A stretch of 64,000 bases of DNA from NCBI GenBank assembly GCA_001650895.1, contig LXYH01000023.1:62001-126000 (forward strand), read 5' to 3'. Shown one piece after another: positions 36,352-44,816 of the stretch. Source of the DNA: Rhodobacteraceae bacterium EhC02 (GTDB lineage: Bacteria > Pseudomonadota > Alphaproteobacteria > Rhodobacterales > Rhodobacteraceae). Numbering within the stretch: position 1 is the first letter of the stretch; every line of letters starts with the position of its first letter. The position numbers and the translations under genes are program-made. The notes under the pieces were generated by a model. It searched no databases. It was not told the origin of the DNA and worked only from the letters and a program-made list of their open reading frames with translations.

Positions 36352-36897
36352 TCAGCCGCGCGCGACTTCGGCCCGCAGCGCCTGCATCAGATCCGTGAGG
36401 GTCTTGATGTAGATCTCGCCGGTCAGATGCCCGTTCCCGTCGAACTGTTCGGATGTCTGCGCCAGCAGCATCTCGGGGCCCTGCAGGATGCGCGGACGGA
36501 ATGCCACCATACAATTGCGCAACATCACCTGGGCGCGTTCGCCCCCGGCGCGCCCGGCTGTGGCGGACAGGATTGCCACGGGTTTGCCCGGCCAGGGCGA
36601 TGGCTTGGTCCGGCTGACCCAATCCAGCGCGTTCTTCAGAACACCTGAAATGCCCTTGTTGTATTCCGGGGTCGAAATCAGCACGGCATCCGCTGCGGCG
36701 ATCTGGTCGGCAAGCTTTTGCACGGCGGCGGGGATCCCTTCGGCCTCTTCCAGGTCTCCGTCATAGAGCGGCAGGTTCAAATCCGCCTCGATATAGGTGG
36801 CATCGCCGTAAAGGCGCGCGGCTTCGGCCAGCAGCTTGCGGTTGAAGGAGTCTGCCCGCAAGGAGCCGGAGATTCCCAGAAGGGTCGAATGGGACAT
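36352..36897 (-). CDS. NADPH-dependent FMN reductase family protein
   Basis: Flavodoxin-like reductase, 181 aa. Seen: N-terminal phosphate-binding LLGISGSLRADSFNRKL, the STPEYNKGISGVLKNALDW stretch typical of YieF/ChrR/SsuE-like proteins, and LSATAGRAGGERAQ. Such enzymes reduce quinones, chromate or free FMN. The ATG at 36897 has AAGAG 8 bases upstream; an in-frame GTG at 36906 is less likely. It is convergent with lolA and monocistronic. Confidence 0.9.
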   Translation of the reverse strand: MSHSTLLGISGSLRADSFNRKLLAEAARLYGDATYIEADLNLPLYDGDLEEAEGIPAAVQKLADQIAAADAVLISTPEYNKGISGVLKNALDWVSRTKPSPWPGKPVAILSATAGRAGGERAQVMLRNCMVAFRPRILQGPEMLLAQTSEQFDGNGHLTGEIYIKTLTDLMQALRAEVARG

Positions 36898-37014
36898 GCA
36901 AATCACTCTTGTTCAGTTTCGGATACTGGCCGTCGACCTAAGCCTTTCGGGCAAAGGGACAAGGTGCAGGCGCGCAGATGGCTTGTGATCGCGCGCAAGG
37001 TATCATGAACGCGA

Positions 37015-37041
37015 AACGCCCCGCCGGGCAGGCGGGGCGTT
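37015..37041 (-). terminator. Hairpin terminator after the OmpA-like lipoprotein gene
   Basis: 11-bp stem AACGCCCCGCC / GGCGGGGCGTT with a 5-nt loop (GGGCA), 29 bases beyond the stop. Only a short T-run follows on the minus strand, so termination may be less sharp than at the other terminators here. Confidence 0.65.
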
Positions 37042-37069
37042 CTATGGTGGGCAAGACTGCCTGACGGTC

Positions 37070-37732
37070 TTACTGGTTCGGAACGATCACGATTTCCACG
37101 CGGCGGTTCTGCGCGCGGCCTTCCGGTGTCAGGTTCGATGCGATCGGCTGATCCTCACCCGCGCCGAAGGTGCGGATACGACCGGCCGAGACGCCGGAAC
37201 CGATCAATACGCCGGCGACAGCGCCTGCGCGACGCTCGGACAGCGACTGGTTATAGGCGGCGGTCCCGGTGTTGTCGGTATGGCCGACCACCTGGATCGT
37301 GGTGTCGGGATAGCTGTTCAGGCTGCTGGCGATCGTCCGCAGATCACCTTGCAGGTCCGGGCGCAGGGTCGCGCTGTCGGTGGCGAAAAGAATGTCCTGG
37401 GGCATGGACACGATCAGCCGGTCGCCCGTGTTCGTGATGCGCGCCTGGTTCCCCAGGTCGCGCCGCAGTTCGGCTTCCTGCTTGTCGAGGTTGTTGCCCA
37501 CGATGGCGCCCGTACCGGCCCCGAGGATGCCGCCGATCACCGCGCCGCGGGCGCGGTTGTCGCTGACGATCGCACCCGTCGCCGCGCCCAGCACGCCGCC
37601 GAGGACAGCACCCTGGCGGGTGTTGCGGTTGGGATCGTTCGGATCGCCCAGTCCGGTCGGTTCCGTACAGGCCGTCACGGTCACCAGCGAAAGTCCTGCC
37701 AGCAGCAGAAGGGGTTTTTGAGCTCGGATCAT
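37070..37732 (-). CDS. OmpA-family lipoprotein with glycine-zipper segment
   Basis: Envelope protein, 220 aa. Seen: lipoprotein signal peptide with lipobox VTAC (Cys22), a Gly/Ala-rich zipper region (~45-85; GAVLGGVLGAATGAI then GAVIGGILGAGTGAI, an internal duplication), and a C-terminal OmpA/peptidoglycan-binding domain (~115-220) with VVGHTDNTGTAAYNQSLSERRA and AQNRRVEI. Anchored in the outer membrane and bound to peptidoglycan, like YiaD. The ATG at 37732 gives the shorter, typical signal peptide. Confidence 0.92.
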   Translation of the reverse strand: MIRAQKPLLLLAGLSLVTVTACTEPTGLGDPNDPNRNTRQGAVLGGVLGAATGAIVSDNRARGAVIGGILGAGTGAIVGNNLDKQEAELRRDLGNQARITNTGDRLIVSMPQDILFATDSATLRPDLQGDLRTIASSLNSYPDTTIQVVGHTDNTGTAAYNQSLSERRAGAVAGVLIGSGVSAGRIRTFGAGEDQPIASNLTPEGRAQNRRVEIVIVPNQ

Positions 37733-37880
37733 TCTATGCCTCTCGATTGAATGCTGCATTTCTGCCTGACAACGTTATAGCCGAAGCTTTCTTTCCACCC
37801 AAGCGGCGCCGGGTCCGCATTGGGCGGGAATTCGCCCATGATCAGGCAGAAGTGATCGGGCAAGCCGCAATCCGACGCGA

Positions 37881-38741
37881 TCAGGCGTCCGTGCGCGCCG
37901 CCTCATAGGCCAGCATCGAGCGTTTGACGGGAAGGCCCCAGTGATAGCCGCCAAGCCCGCCGGATTTCCGCAAGGCGCGGTGGCAGGGGATCAGCCAGCT
38001 GACCGGATTGCGCCCGACTGCCGTGCCCACGGCGCGGACCGCGCGCGGATGGCCCACCGCGCTTGCCAGTTCGGAATAGGTCGTGACATGTCCCGAGGGT
38101 ATGGCCAGAAGTGCCTCCCAGACCTTGATCTGGAAAGGGGCGCCGATCAGATGCAACGCCGCCTCACCCTGACCGCCGAAGGCGGCAGTGACCCAGGCAC
38201 GCAGCGGATCGGGATCCGGCACGAAGGTTGCTGCGGGCCAGCGGGCGGTCATGTCATCCATGGCCGCGTCCCGCCCGGTTTCCGCACTGAAGGCCAGACC
38301 GCACAGGCCGCGCGTGGTGCCCATGGCCAGCACCTCGCCGAAGGGGCTGTCGAACCAGCCATGCCATATCGTCAGACCCGCGCCGCCCTTGGCGAATTCG
38401 CCGGGGCTCATCGCTTCCCAGCGCAGGAACAGATCATGCAGGCGGCTTGATCCGGACAGTCCGGCACCAAGCGCCGCCTCAAGCGTGGTCATTCGTTGCG
38501 ACAGCAGGAACCGCGCATGATCCAGCGCAAGGTATTGCTGATAGCGCTTGGGCGAGACACCGACCCAAGCGGAAAAGACCCGCTGGAAATGCGGTGCGCT
38601 CATCCCCAGCCTGGCCGCCAGTTCATCCAGCGGCAAGGGCGTGTCGGCGCTGTCGATGATGTCGATGGCCCGACGCATCACGTTGTAATGGTAGCTGCCG
38701 CTGTCTGTTGGCGCGGGATCGGGAACTGCATGAGCTGTCAT
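37881..38741 (-). CDS. Ada-like AraC regulator fused to O6-methylguanine-DNA methyltransferase
   Basis: Bifunctional 286-aa protein. Residues ~20-110 form an AraC-type HTH (DELAARLGMSAPHFQRVFSAWVG then SPKRYQQYL). Residues ~120-280 form the alkyltransferase, with FQIKVWEALLAIPSGHVTTY and the acceptor cysteine in WLIPCHRAL. The N-terminal zinc phosphotriester domain of E. coli Ada is absent, so activation by methylphosphotriesters cannot work in the E. coli way. A weak hairpin (TGGGCG/CGCCCA, 37821-37838) lies beyond its stop. Confidence 0.93.
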   Translation of the reverse strand: MTAHAVPDPAPTDSGSYHYNVMRRAIDIIDSADTPLPLDELAARLGMSAPHFQRVFSAWVGVSPKRYQQYLALDHARFLLSQRMTTLEAALGAGLSGSSRLHDLFLRWEAMSPGEFAKGGAGLTIWHGWFDSPFGEVLAMGTTRGLCGLAFSAETGRDAAMDDMTARWPAATFVPDPDPLRAWVTAAFGGQGEAALHLIGAPFQIKVWEALLAIPSGHVTTYSELASAVGHPRAVRAVGTAVGRNPVSWLIPCHRALRKSGGLGGYHWGLPVKRSMLAYEAARTDA

Positions 38742-38848
38742 GGGGCCTGACTTTCCTGTTCTTCCTCCGTGATCCTAGCCCAAGGCCGCATTCTGTCGCG
38801 ACCCGAATGTTGCGGTTTCTGCGGCGTGCGCGCAATCGCAGGCCGGGG

Positions 38849-39502
38849 TCAGGCGGCGAACAGGTCTGTCAGGGACAGGTCGCGCGGCATGCTTTGGCGC
38901 AGCAGGCTGGCCTGATGTGACGTAAGGCTTGGACGCACCGTCTGTTGCGGTCTGGCCAGAAGGCTTTGCGCCGCCGCCGGGGGCACGTCCTTGCCCAGCC
39001 GCCTGACCATGTCTGGACAGGTGCTTTCCAGCCAGAGACCGCCGGCCATGATCAATTCATGCCGCGGCATGATCAGATGAAAATAGGTCAGCGGTCCCAT
39101 CGCGGGATCAGGCCGCGGCGCGCGCCGTCGCGTCAGATCGCCCGGCCGCGCCAACGCCTCGTCAAGCCCGAAGGTCTGTTGCACCAGTGACGTCCGCAAG
39201 AGCACGCGATGACCGGGGGCCAGGCGCAGCTTTTCCCAGGGTTTGACGGTCGTGACGCAATCGCCGGGGAAAAGGACGACGGGATCGGGAAGTACCGTGC
39301 CGCATGCCGTCAGGCCGCGCTGGCGCACGATGGCCAGGACCGGCTGCGCGCCGTTGTCGCGGGTCACCAGCATGTCGCCGACCGACAGCCATTCGACCGG
39401 CAGTTCCCCATCGGCTGTCAGAACGATGGCCCCCGGTCCGATCCCGGACTGCCGGCCGTTGTCCAGCGCATCGGTCACGCTGATGTTTGTATCCGCGCGC
39501 AT
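38849..39502 (-). CDS. Hint-domain protein
   Basis: Protein of 217 aa dominated by a Hedgehog/intein (Hint) fold: GAIVLTADGELPVEWLSVGD at residues ~24-43, where the usual first Cys is replaced by Ala/Gly (GPGAIV), then DMLVTRDNGAQPV and LAPGHRVLLR. The middle of the protein continues with LTYFHLIMPRHELIMAGGLW. Such stand-alone Hint proteins are frequent in Rhodobacteraceae. The self-splicing cysteine appears to be missing, so autocatalysis is doubtful. No signal peptide. Function unknown. Confidence 0.82.
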   Translation of the reverse strand: MRADTNISVTDALDNGRQSGIGPGAIVLTADGELPVEWLSVGDMLVTRDNGAQPVLAIVRQRGLTACGTVLPDPVVLFPGDCVTTVKPWEKLRLAPGHRVLLRTSLVQQTFGLDEALARPGDLTRRRAPRPDPAMGPLTYFHLIMPRHELIMAGGLWLESTCPDMVRRLGKDVPPAAAQSLLARPQQTVRPSLTSHQASLLRQSMPRDLSLTDLFAA

Positions 39503-39659
39503 CGCATCCTCGCATCCTGTTGATTCCCCGCTATGGACTTTGCCGCAGTCACGTTAATTGACCGTGAAGCCCGCAAGAAAACCTGCATTGCGCCTGCCAT
39601 GGGCGGTTAAAGCGCAGGTGGCTCTTGTCGGGCAAAGTCAGTCAGGGCATAGACCGGTC

Positions 39660-40304
39660 ATGGTGCAGCAACTTGGTTATCACGCGCTTCGCGACATCTT
39701 CACCCGCTTCCAGGCGGCCGATCCCGAACCGAAGGGAGAGCTGGAGCATGTCAACGCCTACACGCTGGTTGTCGCCGTGGCACTCAGCGCGCAGGCCACC
39801 GATGTCGGCGTGAACCGCGCCACCCGCGCGCTGTTCCAGATCGCCGACACGCCGCAGAAGATGCTGGACCTGGGCGAAGAAGGCCTGATCGAACATATCA
39901 AGACCATCGGGCTTTATCGCAACAAGGCCAAGAACGTCATCAAGCTCAGCCGGATCCTTGTGGATGACTATGGCGGAGAAGTGCCCAATTCCCGTGCCGC
40001 GCTGCAATCGCTGCCCGGTGTCGGGCGCAAGACCGCCAATGTCGTGTTGAACATGTGGTGGGGCATGCCTTCGCAGGCTGTGGATACGCATATCTTCCGT
40101 GTCGGCAACCGCACCGGCATCTGTCCGGGCAAGGATGTGAACGCGGTCGAGCGCGCGATCGAAGATAATATTCCTGCCGATTTCCAGCACCATGCCCATC
40201 ACTGGCTGATCCTGCATGGCCGCTATACCTGTGTCGCGCGCAAACCCAAATGCAACGCTTGCCTGATCCGCGATCTGTGCCAGTACGAGGAGAAGACCCC
40301 ATGA
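39660..40304 (+). CDS. nth: Endonuclease III
   Basis: Base-excision repair glycosylase/AP lyase, about 214 aa. Seen: helix-hairpin-helix LPGVGRKTANVVL with catalytic Lys, catalytic Asp in AVDTHIFRVGNRTG, and the C-terminal four-cysteine [4Fe-4S] loop (CVARKPKCNACLIRDLC, spacing C-X6-C-X2-C-X5-C). The ATG at 39660 gives the usual family N-terminus. The frame is open to a TTG at 39558, which would add about 34 basic residues. Its stop overlaps the next start (ATGA). Confidence 0.93.
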   Translation: MVQQLGYHALRDIFTRFQAADPEPKGELEHVNAYTLVVAVALSAQATDVGVNRATRALFQIADTPQKMLDLGEEGLIEHIKTIGLYRNKAKNVIKLSRILVDDYGGEVPNSRAALQSLPGVGRKTANVVLNMWWGMPSQAVDTHIFRVGNRTGICPGKDVNAVERAIEDNIPADFQHHAHHWLILHGRYTCVARKPKCNACLIRDLCQYEEKTP

Positions 40305-41287
40305 AAACCTACCAGGTTGTCGGTATCGGCAACGCCATCGTCGATGTCATCAGCCAGTCCGATGATGCTTTCCTTGACCGTATGGGCATCCAGAAAGGGA
40401 TCATGCAACTGGTCGAGCAGGAGCGCGGAGAGCTGCTGTATGACGCGATGCAGAACCGGCGCCAGGCGCCCGGCGGATCGGTTGCCAATACGCTGGCGGG
40501 CCTGGGCAACCTGGGTCTGCAGACAGCCTTCATCGGGCGTGTGCATGACGATGCGCTGGGCCGGTTCTATGCCGATGAAATGGCCAGGGGCGGCACGGAT
40601 TTCGTCAATGATCCCGTGACGGGGGGTGAGCTGCCCACCTCGCGCAGCATGATTTTCGTCTCGCCCGATGGCGAGCGGTCGATGAACACCTACCTTGGCA
40701 TCTCGGCCGAGTTGGGCCCCGATGACGTGCCCGCCGATGTGGCCGGGAATGCCGCGATCCTGTTCCTTGAGGGCTATCTTTACGACAAGCCCAAGGGCAA
40801 GGAGGCGTTCGAGGCTGCCGCCGCCGCCTGCCGGAAGGGTGGCGGAAAGGCTGGCATCGCGCTGTCCGATCCGTTTTGCGTCGATCGCCACCGGGCCGAT
40901 TTCCGGCGTCTGGTCACATCCCTCGACTACGTGATCGGCAACGAGCACGAATGGAAATCGCTTTACGAGACCGATGACCTTGGCGCGGCGCTGGAACAGG
41001 CGGCGGCCGAATCCGGGCTGATCGTCTGCACCCGGTCCGGTCATGATGTCGTGCTGGTCGAGGGTGACCAGATGGTCAGCGTGCCCGTGACCGAGGTGGT
41101 GCCGGTCGATGCCACAGGGGCGGGCGATCAGTTTGCTGCCGGTTTCCTGTACGGTCTGGCCACGGGCCAAAGCCTCGAGGTGTCGGGCCGCATGGGTTGC
41201 GTCGCGGCAGCCGAGGTGATCGGCCATTTCGGCGCGCGCCCCGAGGCGGACATGCAGGCGCTGTTCCGGCAGGCCGGCCTGATCTGA
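40301..41287 (+). CDS. PfkB family carbohydrate kinase, adenosine kinase-like
   Basis: Ribokinase-fold kinase, 328 aa. Seen: N-terminal VVGIGNAIVDVI, the substrate-site GGSVANTLAGL, and the catalytic/anion-hole motif VDATGAGDQFAAGFL with the Asp base. The N-terminal pattern and length fit bacterial adenosine kinases, phosphorylating adenosine to AMP; other PfkB sugar kinases remain possible. Translationally coupled to nth through ATGA and probably co-transcribed with it. Confidence 0.87.
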   Translation: MKTYQVVGIGNAIVDVISQSDDAFLDRMGIQKGIMQLVEQERGELLYDAMQNRRQAPGGSVANTLAGLGNLGLQTAFIGRVHDDALGRFYADEMARGGTDFVNDPVTGGELPTSRSMIFVSPDGERSMNTYLGISAELGPDDVPADVAGNAAILFLEGYLYDKPKGKEAFEAAAAACRKGGGKAGIALSDPFCVDRHRADFRRLVTSLDYVIGNEHEWKSLYETDDLGAALEQAAAESGLIVCTRSGHDVVLVEGDQMVSVPVTEVVPVDATGAGDQFAAGFLYGLATGQSLEVSGRMGCVAAAEVIGHFGARPEADMQALFRQAGLI

Positions 41288-41291
41288 TCCG

Positions 41292-41939
41292 TCAGAACGG
41301 AACCGGCGCGCGGAATGTCATGCCGCGCCCGGTTTCGGGGTGATTGAGGCGCAACTCCTCTGCGTGCAGCATCAGGCGGGCATGATCGCGCGCCGGTCCT
41401 GTTGCATAGATCGTATCCCCAAGAATGACATGTCCCAGCGCCAGCATGTGAACACGCAGTTGATGGGTCCGCCCGGTGCGCGGCATCAGGCGCACACGTG
41501 TCGTGCCTTCCTCATGCCGCAAGACGCGCCAATCGGTCACGGCCGGGCGGCCTGTGTCATGGCAGACCATTTGGCGGGGCCGGTTTTCCCAATCCACGAT
41601 CAGCGGCAGGTCCACGGTGCCTTCACGTGGGTCCAGCAGACCATCAAGACGCGCCTGATAGGTCTTCCTGGTGCGCTTTTCCTCGAATTGCATCGACAGG
41701 TTGCGCTGGGCATGCGGGGTCAGGGCAAAGACGATCACGCCCGATGTGTCGCGGTCCAGCCTGTGCACCAGCAAGGCCTGGGGGAAGATGCCCTGAAGCC
41801 GGGTGATCAGGCAGTCGGCCAGATCCGGCCCGCGTCCGGGCACGGACAGAAGCCCCGCAGGCTTGTCCAGAACGACGATCTCGTGATCCTCATGCAGGAT
41901 GTGCAGGGGGTCTGTCGGGGGTGAGTATGCGGTGTCCAT
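41292..41939 (-). CDS. RluA-family RNA pseudouridine synthase
   Basis: Pseudouridine synthase, 215 aa, without an S4 domain. Seen: VVLDKPAGLLSVPGRG, the catalytic motif VHRLDRDTSGVIVFA (Asp62), LPLIVDWENRPRQM, and TGRTHQLRVHMLALGH. The short form with WENRPRQ resembles RluA proper (dual 23S U746/tRNA U32). It is convergent with the kinase gene (4-base gap) and lies 32 bases after a LysE transporter in the same direction. Confidence 0.92.
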   Translation of the reverse strand: MDTAYSPPTDPLHILHEDHEIVVLDKPAGLLSVPGRGPDLADCLITRLQGIFPQALLVHRLDRDTSGVIVFALTPHAQRNLSMQFEEKRTRKTYQARLDGLLDPREGTVDLPLIVDWENRPRQMVCHDTGRPAVTDWRVLRHEEGTTRVRLMPRTGRTHQLRVHMLALGHVILGDTIYATGPARDHARLMLHAEELRLNHPETGRGMTFRAPVPF

Positions 41940-41971
41940 GCGCCCTCAAGTGGCGTATCCGCCCTGCGGGT

Positions 41972-42601
41972 TCAACCCCCGCCGGGCGGCGTGGGCGGCG
42001 ATGACAGACCCAGCAGCACACCGTAGACGACAAAGCAAAGCGCCATGCCGCGCCTGAGCCAGATGTTGAACACCGCCCCCAAGGCGGCGCGCCCCAGCAG
42101 GGCGCCAAGCGCGGTATAGGTGCAATAGCTGGCTGCGGTGATCAGCAGGGCGGTGGGAAAGATCGCCCACATCTGCGCGGTGATCGGTACATCGGGTTGC
42201 ACGAACTGGCTGAAGGCGGCCAAATAGCCCGCCACGCTTTTGGGGTTGATCGTGGCGATCATGAAGGCGCGGGAATAGATCGATCCCGGATGTGGCGTGA
42301 TCGCCGGTGCCGGTTTGCCTGCATTCATCCAGCCGCGCAGGCCCAGCCAGATCAGCACGGCCGCACCTGCCAGCTTGGCGATGCCGAAGGCCTGGGGCGA
42401 TGCCGCGATCAGGGCCGTCACACCCAGGGCCGACAGGCAGAGGAACAACGTGGCCTGTGTCAGGATTCCCAACACACCCCAGAGGCTGCGTGCGAAACCA
42501 TGGGTCATGCCATTGGTGATGCAATTCACGGCATTCGGACCCGGCGTGGTGACGAAGACCACCCAGAACAGGGCAAAGACGGTCCAGCCCTCGAAGCTCA
42601 T
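41972..42601 (-). CDS. LysE/RhtB family amino-acid exporter
   Basis: Inner-membrane protein, 209 aa, with about six hydrophobic segments. Seen: N-terminal FVVFVTTPGPNAVNCITNG with the PGPN signature, GAAVLIWLGLRGW, and FMIATINPKSVAGYLAAF containing the conserved NPK. Exports amino acids or small metabolites; substrate unknown. It sits between the fRMsr gene (21 bases) and the RluA gene (32 bases), an apparent three-gene operon. Confidence 0.91.
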   Translation of the reverse strand: MSFEGWTVFALFWVVFVTTPGPNAVNCITNGMTHGFARSLWGVLGILTQATLFLCLSALGVTALIAASPQAFGIAKLAGAAVLIWLGLRGWMNAGKPAPAITPHPGSIYSRAFMIATINPKSVAGYLAAFSQFVQPDVPITAQMWAIFPTALLITAASYCTYTALGALLGRAALGAVFNIWLRRGMALCFVVYGVLLGLSSPPTPPGGG

Positions 42602-42622
42602 GCGTCACCGGTACGGGCGCCG

Positions 42623-43081
42623 TCACTCTGCATCGCTGAAGACATCGGCCAGGATGGATTGCAACGCGCTTGCGTCATCTTCGGTGAAGGCGTCGGGTTG
42701 GTCGCTGTCGATGTCGAACACGCCCAGCAACTTGCCTGCGGCATTGAACACGGGCAGCACGATTTCCGAACGGGTCGAAGACGAGCATGCGATGTGACCG
42801 GGAAAAGCCTCGACATCGGCGACCAGCTGGATCTGGCCCGTCCGCGCCGCAGCACCGCAAACACCGCGTGAAAACGGAATCACCAGGCAGCCGTGGCCGC
42901 CCTGATAGGGCCCGATCTTCAGCAGCTCCGGTGCGGTCACCCGGTAGAACCCGGTCCAGTCGAAACGGTCGTCGCTGTGGTGCACCTCGCAGGTGACCGT
43001 GGCCATGAGCGAGACCGTATCGGTCTCGCCCTCGGTCAGGGCTTTGATGGTCGTGGCAAGGTCCGTGTAGTTGACAGGCAT
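42623..43081 (-). CDS. msrC: Free methionine-(R)-sulfoxide reductase (GAF type)
   Basis: GAF-domain reductase, 152 aa. Seen: DWTGFYRV, GPYQGGHGCLVIPFSRGVCGAA and GHIACSSSTRSEIVLPV, with all three cysteines of the fRMsr active site (about C65, C75 and C99). It reduces free Met-R-sulfoxide using thioredoxin. The exact match to the Cys pattern separates it from sensory GAF domains. First gene of the msrC-lysE-rluA run; a dispersed repeat lies between it and the upstream thiolase gene. Confidence 0.9.
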   Translation of the reverse strand: MPVNYTDLATTIKALTEGETDTVSLMATVTCEVHHSDDRFDWTGFYRVTAPELLKIGPYQGGHGCLVIPFSRGVCGAAARTGQIQLVADVEAFPGHIACSSSTRSEIVLPVFNAAGKLLGVFDIDSDQPDAFTEDDASALQSILADVFSDAE

Positions 43082-43153
43082 GGCGTTGCTTTCATGGACA
43101 GGAGAAATGGGGGCTTCCGCCCCCGCCGCCCAACTGCGTTGAACGGCTCCCCC

Positions 43154-43181
43154 GAGGATATTTCGGGCAAGAAGAAACCGG
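43154..43181 (+). repeat. Dispersed 28-bp intergenic repeat, copy 3
   Basis: GAGGATATTTCGGGCAAGAA followed by GAAACCGG, 3 bases beyond the thiolase stop and reading toward it. Within it CCCGA/TCGGG (43151-43167) could fold. Same consensus as the copies at 24222 and 25530; like copy 2 it sits right after the stop of a minus-strand gene. Confidence 0.7.
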
Positions 43182-43183
43182 GG

Positions 43184-44356
43184 TCAGACCCTCTCGATCG
43201 CGATGGCCGTGCCTTCGCCGCCGCCGATGCAGATGGCCGCGACACCGCGCTTGAGGCCGCGCGTTTCCAGTGCGTTCAGCAGCGTGACCATGATGCGTGC
43301 GCCGGAGGCGCCGATCGGGTGACCCAGCGCGCAGGCGCCGCCGTTCACGTTCAGCTTGTCGCGGGGGATGCCCATTTCCTGCATGAAGGCCATGGGGACG
43401 ACGGCGAAGGCCTCGTTCACCTCCCAAAGGTCGACGTCATCCACGCTCCAGCCGATGCGCCTGAGCAGCTTTTGTGCCGCGGGCACGGGCGCAGTGGTGA
43501 AGAGGCCCGGCGCCTGGGCGTGGCTGGCATGGCCAAGAATCCGCGCGCGGATGTTCATCCCTTGCGCCCTTGCCGCGTCTTCCGAGGCCAGCACGAGGGC
43601 CGCGGCACCATCGGAGATGGACGAGGAATTGGCCGCCGTGACGGTGCCATCCTTGCGGAAGGCGGGTTTGAGCTGCGGGATCTTCTCGGGTTTGGCCTTG
43701 GCGGGCTGTTCATCGGCCTCGACCGTGATCTGGCCGGTGCGGGTGGCCAGCGCCACGGGGGCGATTTCGCGCGAGAAGGCGCCGGACGCCTGCGCCTCGA
43801 GCGCGTTCGACAGGGACGCCAGCGCATAGGCGTCCTGCGCCTCGCGCGTAAACTGGAAGGTTTCGGCGCAATCCTCGGCGAAGGTGCCCATCAGGCGCCC
43901 CTTGTCATAGGCATCTTCCAGCCCGTCGAGGAACATGTGATCGATCACCTGGCCATGGCCGATCCTGGCCCCGCCGCGCATCTGGGGCAGCAGGTAGGGC
44001 GCGTTCGACATGCTTTCCATGCCGCCCGCGATCATCGTGTTCGCATGTCCCAGCGCGATCTGGTCGAAGGCGATCATCGCGGCCTTCATGCCGGAGCCGC
44101 ACATCTTGTTGAGCGTGGTGGCGGGCACCTCTTCGCCCAGTCCGCCGACGAATCCGGCCTGGCGAGCCGGTGCCTGGCCCTGGCCTGCGGGCAGGACGCA
44201 GCCCATCAGAACCTCGTCCACGGTGCCGGTTCCCGCATCGGACAGGGCTGCCTTGATCGCGGCACCGCCCAGAACGGATGCTTCGATTCCGTTGAACACG
44301 CCCTGAAAGCCACCCATCGGGGTTCGTGCGGCCCCTGCGATCACTACGGTTTTCAT
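43184..44356 (-). CDS. Acetyl-CoA C-acetyltransferase (thiolase)
   Basis: Biosynthetic-type thiolase, 390 aa, condensing two acetyl-CoA to acetoacetyl-CoA or doing the reverse. Seen: acylated Cys86 in NKMCGSGMKAA, GGMESMSNAPYLL, NVNGGACALGHPIGASGARI and C-terminal CIGGGEGTAIAIE with the second catalytic Cys. AAGGGAG precedes the ATG. No phaB or hydroxyacyl-CoA dehydrogenase gene is adjacent, so a role in PHB synthesis or general acyl-CoA metabolism is open. Confidence 0.93.
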   Translation of the reverse strand: MKTVVIAGAARTPMGGFQGVFNGIEASVLGGAAIKAALSDAGTGTVDEVLMGCVLPAGQGQAPARQAGFVGGLGEEVPATTLNKMCGSGMKAAMIAFDQIALGHANTMIAGGMESMSNAPYLLPQMRGGARIGHGQVIDHMFLDGLEDAYDKGRLMGTFAEDCAETFQFTREAQDAYALASLSNALEAQASGAFSREIAPVALATRTGQITVEADEQPAKAKPEKIPQLKPAFRKDGTVTAANSSSISDGAAALVLASEDAARAQGMNIRARILGHASHAQAPGLFTTAPVPAAQKLLRRIGWSVDDVDLWEVNEAFAVVPMAFMQEMGIPRDKLNVNGGACALGHPIGASGARIMVTLLNALETRGLKRGVAAICIGGGEGTAIAIERV

Positions 44357-44477
44357 GGTGGATCTCCCTTTTGTCGTTCCTGCGGTCTGGCCCGCGCTGC
44401 GGCTGGTCCCTGCATACCGAATGGTAAGGAATCCCGTCTAGCGTTGCGAGGTCGAAATTGCAGCAGGGCAGACAGGA

Positions 44478-44816
44478 ATGCAGCTTAGTCTACAGGAACA
44501 GGGGAATTGGTGCGTTGTCACCGTCGAGGAGCGCCGAATCGATGCAGCGGGCGCCATTTCCTTCAAGGAAGCCATGCGCAACCTGACTGAAGGGCTGAGT
44601 GGCCCTGTGATCCTGGACCTGGGGCAGGTGGATTTCGTTGATTCCAGTGGGCTGGGTGCGATCGTCGCGGCCATGAAGACCCTGGGCGGAAAGCGGCGGC
44701 TGCATCTTGCGGCCATGACGCCCAATGTCGAAAGGGTGTTCAGCCTGACGCGGATGGACCTTGTCTTTCCGATTCATGCCACCGTGGCGGCGGCGCTTCT
44801 GTCCGATGATAGCTGA
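44478..44816 (+). CDS. STAS-domain anti-sigma factor antagonist
   Basis: SpoIIAA/RsbV-like protein, 112 aa. Seen: VDFVDSSGLGAIVAAMKTL with the phosphorylatable Ser (S56/S57), preceded by GPVILDLGQ. In partner switching the unphosphorylated form binds and removes an anti-sigma kinase. The next gene, which encodes an RsbW-like ATPase, overlaps this one by 11 bases, so the two are translationally coupled and likely form one switch. Confidence 0.88.
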   Translation: MQLSLQEQGNWCVVTVEERRIDAAGAISFKEAMRNLTEGLSGPVILDLGQVDFVDSSGLGAIVAAMKTLGGKRRLHLAAMTPNVERVFSLTRMDLVFPIHATVAAALLSDDS

